Shown one piece after another: positions 1 through 12,287 of a stretch of 64,000 bases of DNA. The position numbers were made by a program, and so were the translations under genes. This DNA comes from Xiphydria camelus (Eukaryota; Arthropoda; Insecta; Hymenoptera; Xiphydriidae): the NCBI GenBank assembly GCA_963678675.1, contig OY783196.1:29366827-29430826 (forward strand), read 5' to 3'. The notes beneath the pieces were generated by a model. That model searched no databases. It saw nothing but the letters and a program-made list of their open reading frames with translations, and had not been told where the DNA came from. How positions within the stretch are numbered: position 1 is the stretch's first letter; each line of letters starts with the position of its first letter.

Positions 1-3000
1 AATCATATAACTAAAAATGAGTATCGCGTAAAAATGATCCCATTCGTTCGACTTTTCGAAACTACCGAATTCGAAAAGTATTACGTAGCAAAATGCAGGA
101 GAGGTCTCACGCGTTACAATCAATAGATTAAGTACGAAGGGTGAATTAAAGAAATAACGAAATAAATGTTTCGCGATTTGTGTGAACGCACCCTAACGGA
201 AAATTTTCCGAGCGAACCTGTTCGCGCTCCCGGACGGTCGTATATATAACGTGGCACGGTTGAAAGCTGTTTTAAAAGTCATCATCCGTTATCGATATCG
301 GATACAGGTCGGATAATATATAATAGGCAATAATGCAACGGCAATGTATCAAGCCGCCAACAGATTCTATCGACAAGCTGTCGCTGCTATTATACCTTAC
401 ACCCGGTATAAATATATTATTAACGTCGGCATCGGCTCGAGTGTAAGAAAAGCGGACTGGTATAGATGACTGGGGGATGTATACGGAAGCCTCTATATAT
501 TTGTCCATACTATACATAATATATGTATAGTGAGAGGGTGTTCCGGACTGACCCACTGTGAAATTCATAATGTCGAAGTTGCAAATTCGACCTCTGAAAT
601 GTTTGCCGCTAACGGTCAGATGAATTCTTTTTCTTACGATGACACGTATTTCATCGACGAGAGAAAACTGAGGCGGTAAAAAAAATTAATCTCACATCAG
701 GCAATAAAGATTCCGAGCCGACAGAACTGCGATAACGGAGTTTTTATAAGTGCCAAACACCCCCAGTAATTTGAAACCGGCAATAAATATACATATGGGT
801 AAATTAAGGTGTCTACCGGGCCTGTACCTCGCAACGCGAACCTTCGCCCGATCAACCCCCCACCTCCCTTTAGAACACGTTCCTGTAAGGAGTTTAAAGG
901 CAATACGGGGTGAAATTTATTCTCGGGGATACGGCGGTATACTTCACGACCTCCGTAAAGCAGGACGTTTATTATCGCACAAATCACAATCTGTTAGACG
1001 TTAGGCGAAGGAGAGGGGTCCTCTCGCGCGGTAGTGGATGGGAAGGAACGAAACGAGCGTTGGAGAAGGTGAAGAGGAGAGGGAAGATGGAAGCGCTCTC
1101 TCTTTGCGCGCGTGTGCACGTGTGCCTTGATAGCGCGTCATTCCACGCGACGACTGCATTTCATATACTGTGTGTATGTAGGTTTAAGCGCAACCATACG
1201 CGCGAAGGGGAGCTTCGAAAGCGAGACGTTCTCGTTAACCCATTTTTAAAGGAAGCCTTATACGAGCTATGCGTTTGCTTCGGGGCTGTCGCGCTTTTAC
1301 AGCGATCTTTAAGGTTTCGGAATTCTCCGATTCCTGTACGGAGCGTTCGAGGGGTTATGCGTGCGAGCGCCCTCGTACGGAATTCCATTTTCGCGACGAC
1401 TCGTCACTTGTAGCTTCGCTAATTGAAATATTGATGAAACACGGTGTGCGTCTCCTCGTTTTTTCTAATTAACCAAAACTATCCCCTTGGAAGGGGATAT
1501 ATATATATATATATATAATAGACTTGGAATGCTTTATTAAAATATTTATTACACCGCGAAATGAAAATTTGCCGTTTAAAAATCTAAAGAATTATATGTT
1601 TCGTTTGGCAAATTGGTAATAGAATTTTTGTGCAGAGCGTCGTGGAATAATTATTGCTCAAATATAATATTACGTAACCCATCCATCTCTGTACGGTGCA
1701 GGGGAGAACATAAAAGTGCAACGGGGAGTAATACGTACGTCTACTTTAATAATCCTAATACTCTTATAGGTAATTCTCCGTGATGGGCGAGTAAAAAAAA
1801 ATAAAAGCTCTTAGAGCTTTTTGCTTCCATATTCTCCTGCTTTTATATTCTTATGCCCGTCCATCTGATATTTAGCACTCGGTGACTTCGTTCCATTAAG
1901 CGTGACTCTCGCGTTCTTATTGACAAGTATGCGAGCGTCGCGGATATTGTTTCGAGATACGCGTATTTCATATTTTATAAGAATATATGTGTACATTGAT
2001 TTCATAATCAATACGTCACTCGTGGCATTATTTGTACGCAAGATTTATTAATTAAAATTCCGATAAACCCGAATTTCAGCTTCCCTGCCTTCTTTACACG
2101 AAACGATTTCGACCCGATACACATTCCCCGCGAAATAGCCCATATATACGCATCTCAGGGGGTTGCCGGGAGGGTACCATCCTCCACCCCCATGCATTCG
2201 GAAGTATAATATGGAATTATTGCCGAAAGGGAGTCTCTCGCGGGTTTACTGGAAAATAACTTTTCGGGGATTGGGGTAACAAATTCCTTTATATATCTAC
2301 GCCCTCGATATATATTGCACAAGGTGTAACAATAACGCGGAAATATCGCCGAGCAGTTTAACGCGTAAAAATGACAGCGGATTTTGCTGCATCGCGCTTT
2401 AATATTTTTTCCACGGTGAAAATAAAATATCAACTACGAACTTTCTCGCTAAAAATAATCAAAGCAGAGTTTGGAATAAATAGAAACAATAATGCTTATA
2501 CATAAATTCACAATTGTCTTGTCTTTATCTCATGGTAACGAAACAAAAAAGTAGAAGCTGCAGTGCGAGGGTAAAAGCTCTAGTAGGTGTTTGTCGTTGG
2601 GCCACGGAATGTTGTCCTCGTAAATGAAACAACGGCTCAGACCGTCCGCGGCGCGAGTGTCGATTAGGAAAACGAGGAGGATCGTCGAACAGCCCGGCAA
2701 GTGGGATAATCGCGATAGTTTGGAGCATTGGGAAGGGGCCGCGCGAGTTCCGCATGCATCTAACACGTTTCATATTCGAGTTAGCACGCCCCCGCGCAGA
2801 TACCGCTGGGTAGACGTAGTGTAACGTACTCGTAGCTACTCCGGGTAACGTACGAAGTTGGGAGTTGCCAGGCTTGCCAGGCTGTTAAATTTTCGCCCCT
2901 ACGTAGCCGGGGCGCTATACACACATAGCACCCCCCGCACCCGGGTCTACAATACGCCTTATAACTTAGCTGGAACGCGGGCGTTTATTTGCCGCGTTAC

Positions 3001-3162
3001 ACGTGATATTAAGCTGCGCGCTGCTTGCCAGGTGGCTGACAGTACCGGTCGTAAACTTCCACCTGCCATTCCGGATTAGTACCGCGTCAGCGACGTCGTT
3101 ATTACTTGACAATCGCGGAGAACGTGTAAAGCTCGCGGATTTCTTTTCTCGCGAACTAATTC
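1..3162. other. No gene recognised (GC/CpG-rich noncoding DNA)
   Basis: I see no convincing exon on either strand. Open frames are short and low-complexity. Small local features only: a TATA-type dinucleotide run near 1498-1517, a short palindrome around 508-530 (ACTATACAT / ATGTATAGT), and AAAAGCTCT/AGAGCTTTT near 1803-1821. Confidence 0.6.
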
Positions 3163-3458
3163 TTAACCTCTTAAGGGCCTGTGTTCCTATTTAGGAACGT
3201 TCTCGTTTTGCCTTAAAAACTGCTTTCCAAAGTTAATTACTTGAAATTTATTCACCAATGCACCATTGTTCCTAGCCAGGAACATGCCTAAATTGCACAA
3301 ATGTTAATTAATTATTTAATTAACAATTGATTAATTAATTAACTACTTCATGTACAACTTTTTTTTTTTCAATTTTTTGTTTCCTTTGCCTTTTTATTTC
3401 TTTTTTCTCTTCATTTTTTGTTTCAATTGCGTTTTAAATGTGGACCTTAAGAGGTTAA
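3163..3458. mobile_element. TTAA-flanked MITE (piggyBac-type, non-autonomous)
   Basis: A 296 bp AT-rich element begins TTAACCTCTTAAGGGCC and ends in the near inverse, GGACCTTAAGAGGTTAA. The TTAA at each end fits the target-site preference of piggyBac transposases. The interior has two short palindromes built on TTCCTA/TAGGAA and a TTAATTAA-rich core with T-rich runs. It codes for nothing. Superfamily assignment rests only on TTAA plus the inverted termini. The element at 23802-24318 has related ends (TTAACCCTTTAAG). Confidence 0.7.
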
Positions 3459-5393
3459 CTCGAGTGCGGATATGCAATTGTATGATCCAATTTGTCTATT
3501 GCGCGAGGGAACGAACGAAAGCAGATTAACGATAATCAGTTTTGGAAAGCGTCGAGGAGAAGGCGAAGAGCGAAGGATAAAAAAGTTGCGAAAGCGAGGA
3601 ATTTAATTTATCCTCGGAGGCCTCATTTTTTATTCTGTTTCTCGGACGAAATTGGAGGAGAGGCGGAGGGGGAAGAGCTCGAAAACGCGGGTCTTTCGTT
3701 TTCCGGGTCGCTGGCTTTAATCGCTCGTAAGCTACTCAAACTAACTACAGGCGTTTCACGGAATCGTCTTTGCGCCGTGGTCCATCCGAAGAGATAACGT
3801 CAAGTGTTGTAAGACTTGTATAAGAATGCGGAAAAAAATATGCAACTGTCAGTTGGTATTTTTATTTAATCGACGTACAGCACAGATTATATTAATATTT
3901 AAAGAAGGGCGTGTAGTAGTCCGCCGAAACATTTGCATACGTCCGAACCAACTCGTAGTGCTTTGGCAAGCTAGTTAAATTTGTTGAAAGGTGTCCTCGG
4001 CATACAGCCTTGACAAACAACCCCTCCGTCGGCCTACGGTGAAACCGCGACCCTTTAGTAACGAACTTGCCGTCTGTTTAGCGAATTGTAATTAGGTATA
4101 TAATGCGCCATGACCTAACGCAATATCGCGAAACCGTATATACCTCGCACTCGCAGCTAACGATATCAAATTCAAACACTCTCTCTCTCTGTCCCTATAT
4201 CCTCGTTAATTAAAGTCCCCTCATCATTCTAATGGTAATTTTACGGCAGCTCTCCCGTATATCTAATACTACGATATAAAGTTTCCCTTTAATAAACCTG
4301 CATAACTGAAGCGAACCGAGAGACGAGAGAATCGTATACGCCAGTCAAAGTTGTGCATTTCGAATCGTTTACGAAAGTTTACTTATTGGAGTACATTTTC
4401 GATTATCTTATTTCTACAGAAATTCGAACGAGCGGTGTACGAAATTTAACATCTCAATTTTGCGATACACACGTCTCGTCATATCGTTTAATTATTATCA
4501 ACGCATTGCGCAGCGAGCCCCGAGCATTAATGTAGTCCTCCTTAAAAATTGACCGGCCACGGGAAGAGTCAAGGAATCCCTGAAGCGAAAGTTTGGGAAT
4601 TCTTGACATTTAACCGTCTTTATTATGGTAGATTCCACAAGAGGGTCTCTCGCAATATACGACCAGCGCCTTATCACCGGAGCGCTGCTGATATCAATCT
4701 GACTAAAATTTGTCTACTGATTCACAGATCTATATAATTAAATATTCTTATTTTTTTTCTGGAGGAGAAACGTGTATACGTCTCTATTTTGCCATAAAAA
4801 TTGATTCGTTAAAGCTAAACATTCTCAGCGGACGACGCGAAGGAATTGCCCGGTCGAGTTTATCGACAAGTTCCTCGGCAATCCCGACGAAACAGCGTCC
4901 AATTATTTCGAGCCGATCATTCGCGATAACATCGCTAACGGGACGGTTAAATCTGTGCGGGTGGAAAACGTATACCGTCGAGGCGGGAGGAGCCGCGCCG
5001 GTGTTTCGCGGAAGTATTGAAGGGTCGCGTCGAGCTTTCGTTTCGAGCGAACACTGGGCGCAGGACGCGAGGGAATTTAATTAGCAATTAATCCGTCGGG
5101 TGTGTTTATTTTTAATTAATTCCCATTGTTCGACTCGGTGTAAAACGATCGGAGGAGAGCCGATGCGGGCGGGGAGCGTTCGATAATTATTTGCCTCACG
5201 CGCGATGCTTCTCGCGATAAATCGAATTCTCACCCTCTCTCTCCGTCCGTTCGTCGCTTTCTTCCCGCTACTCGAAATGGCCTGTACGTGCGACGGCACT
5301 GCCGAGGCTTCGAGCCTTGCAGGCATATTGTATGGAGGCACCCGGAAACGACTATGGCAACGGCAATAATAGCGACTAATAGCAATTGCAGTA
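3459..5393. other. No gene recognised
   Basis: Mixed-composition noncoding DNA with no supported exon or RNA gene. A short CT run is present near 4181-4190. Confidence 0.55.
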
Positions 5394-5599
5394 CACTGTA
5401 AAAAGAAATTGTATATTAAACTTATTATAATTGTATATAAAGCTTTTATCTGCAGTACGTGATTATGAAAATTAATATACTCCGCTATGAAATTTATAGG
5501 GAAAATTTCATAAGGAAGTATATTAATTTTCACGTAATCACGTATTGAAAAAAATCTCTACATAAAAGTATATATTAAGAATACAATTTTTTTACAGAA
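5394..5599. mobile_element. Fold-back MITE with CACTG-type terminus, copy 1
   Basis: The left end CACTGTAAAAAGAAATTGTA is mirrored by TACAATTTTTTTACAG at the right end, and TA dinucleotides flank both sides (5392-5393, 5600-5601). The centre holds a second inverted pair, AATTAATATACT / AGTATATTAATT, with ACGTGATTA / TAATCACGT outside it. A diverged relative lies at 25881-26126 with the same internal order (GCGTGATTA, AATATACT, AGTATATTAATTTT). No coding capacity. TA target and size fit a Tc1/mariner-type MITE (inference). Confidence 0.75.
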
Positions 5600-6410
5600 T
5601 AATGTTTAAGAATCTACGTCTCTTTTTTTTATAAAGGTAAATTAATGTCGTCAAATCTTCTTCTCAGATATTACACGGAGTTATATGAACATCTGTTTTT
5701 GATGAAATATTGAAAATATTTCTCATTCCGAGCAGCCAACCACGAGAGAATAATATTCCTCGATATACCCATCGGCTTCTCCGCGACCCTTCATTAGAAT
5801 TCCATTAAAATACGCCAACAAGTCCGACGCGAAGCTCTTTAACAAAATTTCCCCCGCGACTCGTTCGATATTTGCCCCCCTCCCGAGATAAAATTTGACA
5901 CTCGACGAGCGAGTCGCCGTTAATGGCCGAGATGATTGTGGAATTAAACACTTCGACGGCAGTTTGCATCGAGCTTCACAGAGGGGTAAGTGCGTGGATA
6001 TGCACATCTATGCGGATACGTTCATTTTCATGCCGGAGCATGCTGCACTCTCTCGATTCTCAGGAGTGCTCGCTCGTGCAAATCGCACTGTCACACTCGT
6101 CGTTCGAGTCCGCAGCGCGGAATTTCCATACGCGAAACTGTACCGCGGGGAGGAAGCCCGGCTCCGACGTTCACGAATCGGTAACTCCTCCTGATATCCG
6201 GGAGAGCTATCGGTGGAGCGTTTTCGTTATCGCTTATAGATATGACTTGCGAGTTTTCTTGCGACTGTGGCGTTAAAGCATAAATTAAATTAATTATTGG
6301 TTTACAGGATGATTTACGTTTTATGTTTTCACGGTGAACGGGTTTCTTTACGAAAAAAAAAATAAATAAATCGTAGCATTTACAAAGTGTGTGATAAAAT
6401 TCGGGGCAAG

Positions 6411-6515
6411 CTCAATTTATCGTTACGATAACTAGAATTTCAGTAAAAATTACAGCAACGCTTGCAACTTTTACACATTTTTACTAAAATTGTAATTATC
6501 GTAAGAATAGATTGG
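6411..6515. repeat. Degenerate inverted repeat
   Basis: The left segment GTTACGATAACTAGAATTTC continuing to AGTAAAAAT is mirrored by ATTTTTACTAAAATTGTAA continuing to TTATCGTAAG, about 80% matched over ~29 nt with a short spacer. It may be a decayed fold-back element. The ends are not sharp enough to define a target site. Confidence 0.45.
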
Positions 6516-7748
6516 TCTCGTCCTGAAATTTACTCTCATACTTTATAAATACTACGATTTACTTATTTCCTCGCGCTCGTCTGGCGTCTGACGGAAGGTT
6601 ATCACTAAATTCGTTCACTCTGCGAATCATAAAGCGCTTCGTATTGTATATCATGCGATTACAATTCGCTCGATGAACATCGTTATACACCGGTAATGCG
6701 ATCGCACGCCCGCGTAAAGCGGAAACGGATTAATCGGATGAAATATAAATTAAGCAGGTTACCGATCGCGAGTGTAAAATAATAACGAGGGATAGCACAA
6801 GTCTGCAGCAGTGCAGCATCGAATAACGAGCGAGTGTAATCGTAACACGCTTCCGAGATATTTTAAAAAAAGATTTATTTATTCCGTACCGCTGCCCTCG
6901 AATAGCGTAACGAAGCGGTCAATCGGTAACTCGAAAATCTGATTAGCGACAGAGCGGCGCGACATCTCGAGCGCGCGAAACGAAACTCGACGTCGATACA
7001 TCATCCGGCGAAGCTACTCCCGCGGTCTGTGATACGAGTGTAATCACCGGCCGACTTTGAAGGCCGCCGGAGGTCCCGAAGCCCCTCGCGTATAATTCCG
7101 CGCGATAACGCGTCCCGCGGGCCGCGTAGTCTGGCGGAGCGGCAGCCGTTCGGAGGCTAATTTCAAGACGGGCGAACAGTATAAATCAGGCGGGAACACC
7201 TCATCGGACTCGATTATCCGCGAAAAGTTCCGGAGCTCCGGGTTCCGTATCAACGGGAGTCGAATTAGCGGAAAGCCGAGCAGCCGTCTCTCCCTCGCGG
7301 CGAAGCGTCGGAAAGCACGTGCAATCGGATCGGCGGATATCCCGCGATGTGGGAACGCGCGCGCGCGAGACCCCATTTAGGGGGACACGCGGCGAGTGTG
7401 AGCGCGAATATCATATTTTTTCTGCCTGCCGAACCTCGCAATATTTAATCGAGCGCTCCGCGTTTCCGCGTAACGAGCAACGCTCTCCCATGAGGAGGGG
7501 AGGGGGGGGGGGCTTTATCCGGAGCGCGGCTTTCCAAATGAGCTTTTAGTCGGAGGAAAATCCCCTCCTGCAGCGGCTGAGCGGCACGTACGCATACGTG
7601 CCTCGCCCGTTCAATCTCCCTCCCTTCTGTTCGTTCGACTCCGTTTCCCGTGGTGTTTTCAACCCTTTTTCGCTGGGAGCAACACGGCTAGAGGGCGAGA
7701 AATTAATTGAATCGGCTGACTCGCAGTTGCGCGCGCGCGTGCAAGAGA

Positions 7749-7770
7749 CAGAGAGAGAGAGAGAGAGAGA
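7749..7770. repeat. (GA)n microsatellite
   Basis: An uninterrupted GAGAGA run inside a purine-rich stretch. Confidence 0.8.
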
Positions 7771-10700
7771 AGGAGGGTTGGAGAGAGTGGGAAAGAATAT
7801 CAGAGCGTAGAAGAGAGGGAGTCATCCGACTTGATAAGAACGAGTGAGATAGAGAGACAGAGGGGAATGGGTTCGACGTCTTGAGGTATCCGTGGGGAGG
7901 AATTGATTTTAATTGAATCTTTGAAGCGTTACGTCACTATTTATCTCTTTCGCTCCTGCTTCCTTTATCTCTCGCACTCTCTCTCCATTCCTCTCGTTCC
8001 CCGCGTTTATCCGTGCTGTTCGGCCGCCGTCATCGAGAAGCAACACGACGCATACAGTGACTTTCTCCCCGACTGCGTGGCGTCGGCGAGGGGCAATGGG
8101 GGTGCGAAGCGCGGGCACGCGGAGATAAAGAGCGATTCCATTTCGAGAAGTTTCATCCGCGCGCGGAGGGCGCGGCGAGGGTATTCCGCGAGGTCCTTCG
8201 CTCGTCGGGAAATCGTTGCGGTGCCATTTTTTTTTTTTTTTTTCGTGCGAATGAAACAAGCGTCTCTGCGTTTCTTTATTTCATTGTGTTTGTGCAAAAT
8301 TCGTCCAACCGACTCGTTTGATCGCGGATGTAACTTCGCGAAACAAATTACGCGCGGCTTATTGCTTCGTGCTCGGCGAAGCGATAACGTTTCTGCTCTC
8401 CCTTGGAAAATTAATAAATGAAAATTACCCGCGCGACGAGCCTGCCGTCGCGTTTCTCGACGCGTTTTCACTTCTAGGCGCGTCGATGTAGAAAATTTGA
8501 AGGGAGAACGGCTGTCGAAGCGCGTCTTTACATTGCGATTAATTGTCGCGGGAGGCGGGAGAGAGTATCGCGTAGTAAAAACGCGGGCGTTCTTTGCCGG
8601 GGCTTTATTGCATTCCTCGGCTCGTTCATTTAAGGGTTTCTTTGAGGATTCGATGGTTATTTTGTTTGTTTCGCGAAGTCGCGCGGTAGAGGGGAGGGCG
8701 AATCGATGGGCGTTCGCCAAGTATACCTCGAAGAGGACAAAGGCGGCGGAGTGTGACGTCGTTTCACGACGAGCGAGGAATCCACCTTTTCTTCTCTCTC
8801 TCTCTCTTCACACAAGAAGGAAAACTGGAATTCCACACGACGAGAATTGCGCCGTTCGCATTTGCTTTCTTGTCGTTTTTGCAGCGCGATATCGGTAATC
8901 ACACTCCGTGCCCGAAATAGTAATGGAGCCTACCGACGCCGGGGTGTGGAGAGTGTGAAATATTTATTAATCCCAGACGCAAAATAACGGCGAACCGCGG
9001 CGAGCTGCGGATGCGGCCACCGGTTGATTTATCCGTCGATGCGATCGGTTGCACCACCCCAGCGTACGCTTTGCATAAATATGACAATTCGTATTTTTTG
9101 CCTCGCGAGCGCGACAGGGCGTGCGAAAATGAATGCGGCGATGCGAGAATTTTCCGGAAAAAGAAGGGAGGGGTAACAAAATCGGAAATTCCTCTCGCCG
9201 AGAAGAGAGAAACTAACGTCGATGTCGCGCGACACCCGCGCAAGTGCCGACGCCTTTTTATTCGCCGTCGGGAACTCGGCGGCCCATTTGCATATTGTAT
9301 ACCTCTACACGCGTGTAGGTGGATACGCGGAAAAGATCATTCTCGCAAAAAATTGCAATCCCACGATAGAATCTCGCGCGCGCGCGCCGCCGGAGGAATC
9401 GACGAAACTCGCGGGAGGCATTTCCAATATTCCTCAGACATCCGACGCGCGCGGTGGGAATCGAGGGGGGAGCGGCGACGAGGAAATGAAAGGCGGGCGA
9501 GAGAGAAAAAATTAATAATATCACCGGGCACAATTTTTCCCGACTCGCGAAAATATTGGCCTTCAACCGCAGGCTTCCCTGCATCGGACAACAATGGGCC
9601 GGGCTCTATTAATTATTAAAACAGACTACAATAAAGATATCCGATACGGCGCGCGCCCGCTGTGCGGCATGCACACACACGTATGAATTTCGCGCGCTGC
9701 ATTATTCAGCGGAGGTTTGCATAACAATTATGGCGGGATTTTAGCATAAAGTCGGCGGGCCGCGAACAAAAGTGCAGCGCGCAATCCGCGAAAGGCGCTT
9801 AAAGGGGGCTAACGCCGAGGATCTCGGAGGTGCGGGGTATATCTCGCGTAATTCTCCCGCAATCGACTCCGGGGTGTGCGCGAATGCCGCGCGCGGTACG
9901 CTGCGGTCTAGAAGCCGCGCGTACGTGGACGGGGCTGCGCGAGCCAAAGACCGAATTATACGTCGGATATCATACCTTCTGAATTTGAAATTGAGTCGGT
10001 TTAATTTACAGAGAAAAAAAAAATTTACCTTTTCCCTCTACCTCAGAGACATTTGACTTACGCTAAAACCTAAGAGCATCAAGGCGTTAATTCTAATTCC
10101 ATTCGGCACTTTGAAACTTCGACGTCTCTCACTCGTCGGAGAGCGGCGCTATACCGAATCCCCTCTGCATTTCCGATGACGCGTGTAACGCATAATTGAA
10201 GCCGTGCACGTATTCGCACGAGTGCAATATTCCGTCTTGATGCGCGCATTGTTCCGTTCCATTTGCGCGAGTCCAATTAATTTCCTTTCCTTCTGAACGC
10301 GCCGCCGCTCCCGCGCGCTAAGCCGTTAATGGACAAGTTTTAATTACCACGCAGGTTGCCGAGCGACCTACGCGCAATAGTTTAATCAACAGGCTGCACA
10401 GTTTGCCGCGGAAATGACAGGGGACCTTTGTATCTGTACGCGCACGGCGTAAATGTTGACGGAGGATGAGTCGCGCGCGAGTAGAGAGGCAACTAATCGT
10501 AACTCGCGCGCCTGGCGAGATCGCTACGTGCGACGGGAGCGCCGAGATCTTTGTGGAAAGCGGATGGTGGTGTTTGCTTCCGGATGTATATTAAATTTGT
10601 ATGGGGAAAGAGTGAACTCTGCCGCGATTACTTCGTTTAACAATATTAGGTTTTATTCAAACTAAAATCAGGGCACTAAAAACGGGTTATCATAACGGAT

Positions 10701-11701
10701 TGATGCGAGAAACCGAAATTCGTGGCGAAGATCGAAGTACACGCACGCGAGACTATCGTTACAATGACGACGAAAAAACAAATCTGTTTATTTTAACACT
10801 GTTCGCGATGACGCTGAGAGAGGCTCGAATTTGTTTAACACTATATTCGACCAGATCGCGGTGGCGTTGAGATTTACCGCAAGGCGGTATTGCAAGAATT
10901 CGACTGGTTCCACGAAACAAGCGATTACAGTCGCAGCCCACGCTTGTCAGAACAAAATGTATACCCAGAAATAGTTCGTACATGTGTGCGCGGAAGGTTG
11001 CGAGAAAAGTGGGCGTGGCAACGAATAATGGAATCGAATCGAATCGTTGATCAGACATCGAACAAAACAATTGATCGAAACGACAGCAATGGCATTTAAT
11101 TAATCGCGCGATTATTTGCCGAAGTAACGAACGGCAAACCAAATATTCCCATGGCTTCGACAAATAGCTAGTCGATATTCAATTTGCCGCGCGTGACTCG
11201 AAACTTGATTGATCCGGCCAATGCTTCGTTCGCGGGGTGAAAGGACGATAACCAGAGATATAGAACACGAGGCGGAGGGAAATTGCTCCGCATCTCGCCC
11301 GGCGGAGACGCGCGCGAGAGGAGAGCCTCTGAAAGGACTCGGAGCAGCTGTCTCCCAAGGGTTGCAGCCACCGTCTCTCCACTGGATGCACTGGAATCTT
11401 AAGAGTATCGAATCTTCCGCGAACCAATCGCGCGCACCGATCGAAATTGAATCCGACGCTCTCGAGAACCTAACAAAGAATCCCACCGACGTTGGAAGCG
11501 CCGAGAGAATCGATGGGGCGTTCTATTACGTTCGGATAATCTGCATAACGCGAATGTTTGCGCTACTGGGGCGTAGCGTGGATTTATCGGTCGTGGGCGC
11601 GGGGGACGCGTGAAATCGGCGACGAGTTTTGGGAAGTGCATTAGGTGCGGATGAGAATTTCAAAATAAATCGTACGCGTCGTTACTTCTGATTATATGAA
11701 T

Positions 11702-11885
11702 GTGCATCCATATATCGATACCTTACTTTGAAAACCTCGTAAGTGCAATTTTTGACAAAAATGCCATTTACAGCTTACTGCGTTAAGGTTTAAAATCTGA
11801 ACACACAGTAAGCTATAAATGGCATTTTTGTCAAAAATTGCACTTACGAGGTTTTCAAAGTAAGGCATCGATATGTAGACGTGCA
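11702..11885. repeat. Long hairpin (near-perfect inverted repeat)
   Basis: Two ~79 bp arms (11702-11780 and 11806-11885) are reverse complements with a few mismatches, separated by a ~25 nt loop. Landmarks are CTTACTTTGAAAACCTCGTA in the left arm and its inverse in the right arm. This is probably a fold-back element, and it directly abuts the next element at 11884. Confidence 0.85.
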
Positions 11886-12121
11886 CTGAGAAAAATAACC
11901 CGGTCAATTTAATGAGAATCCTGGAGACCATAACCAGACCGTTTCGTGAAATATGGATCCTCCATCTGTTTCGTTAGACTGACCATTTTTTGGTTACAAT
12001 AATTAGACACGTAATTGGAATAACTTGATATTTGGTTCAGCTTCAAATATTTTGGATAGAATAACTAAACTCGTTTAACCGGATGTATTTTGTCATTTCA
12101 ACTAAACTATTTTTTTCAGTG
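11884..12121. mobile_element. CACTG-ended MITE
   Basis: It starts CACTGAGAAAAATA and ends TATTTTTTTCAGTG, an inverted terminal repeat of ~14 bp with further weak subterminal similarity. TA follows the right end. The left end merges with the neighbouring hairpin. Noncoding. Confidence 0.65.
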
Positions 12122-12130
12122 TATGTTATA

Positions 12131-12285
12131 CACTGTAAAAAATTCTGCGATGTAGGCCTATCCAGACCAGTTTTGGTATTAGATAACAATGGGGCATAAG
12201 ACTGAGTGACATCAGATGTAATACACATATGATAGGTCCACACCGGTGAAATGGTACTAAAAATTAACACCACTTTTTTACCGTG
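12131..12285. mobile_element. CACTG-ended MITE with TA target site
   Basis: A 155 bp element with ends CACTGTAAAAAATT and the inverse of CACGGTAAAAAAGT, flanked by TA at 12129-12130 and 12286-12287. It sits 9 bp from the preceding element. Noncoding. Confidence 0.7.
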
Positions 12286-12287
12286 TA

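Larger units (their letters stand above)
5602..11701. other. No gene recognised (CpG-rich noncoding DNA)
   Basis: CpG-rich sequence with many overlapping low-complexity open frames and none that looks like a protein family. It contains a (GA)n run near 7749-7770, T-runs near 8228-8240, and a degenerate inverted repeat at about 6411-6515. No RNA gene was recognised. Confidence 0.55.
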
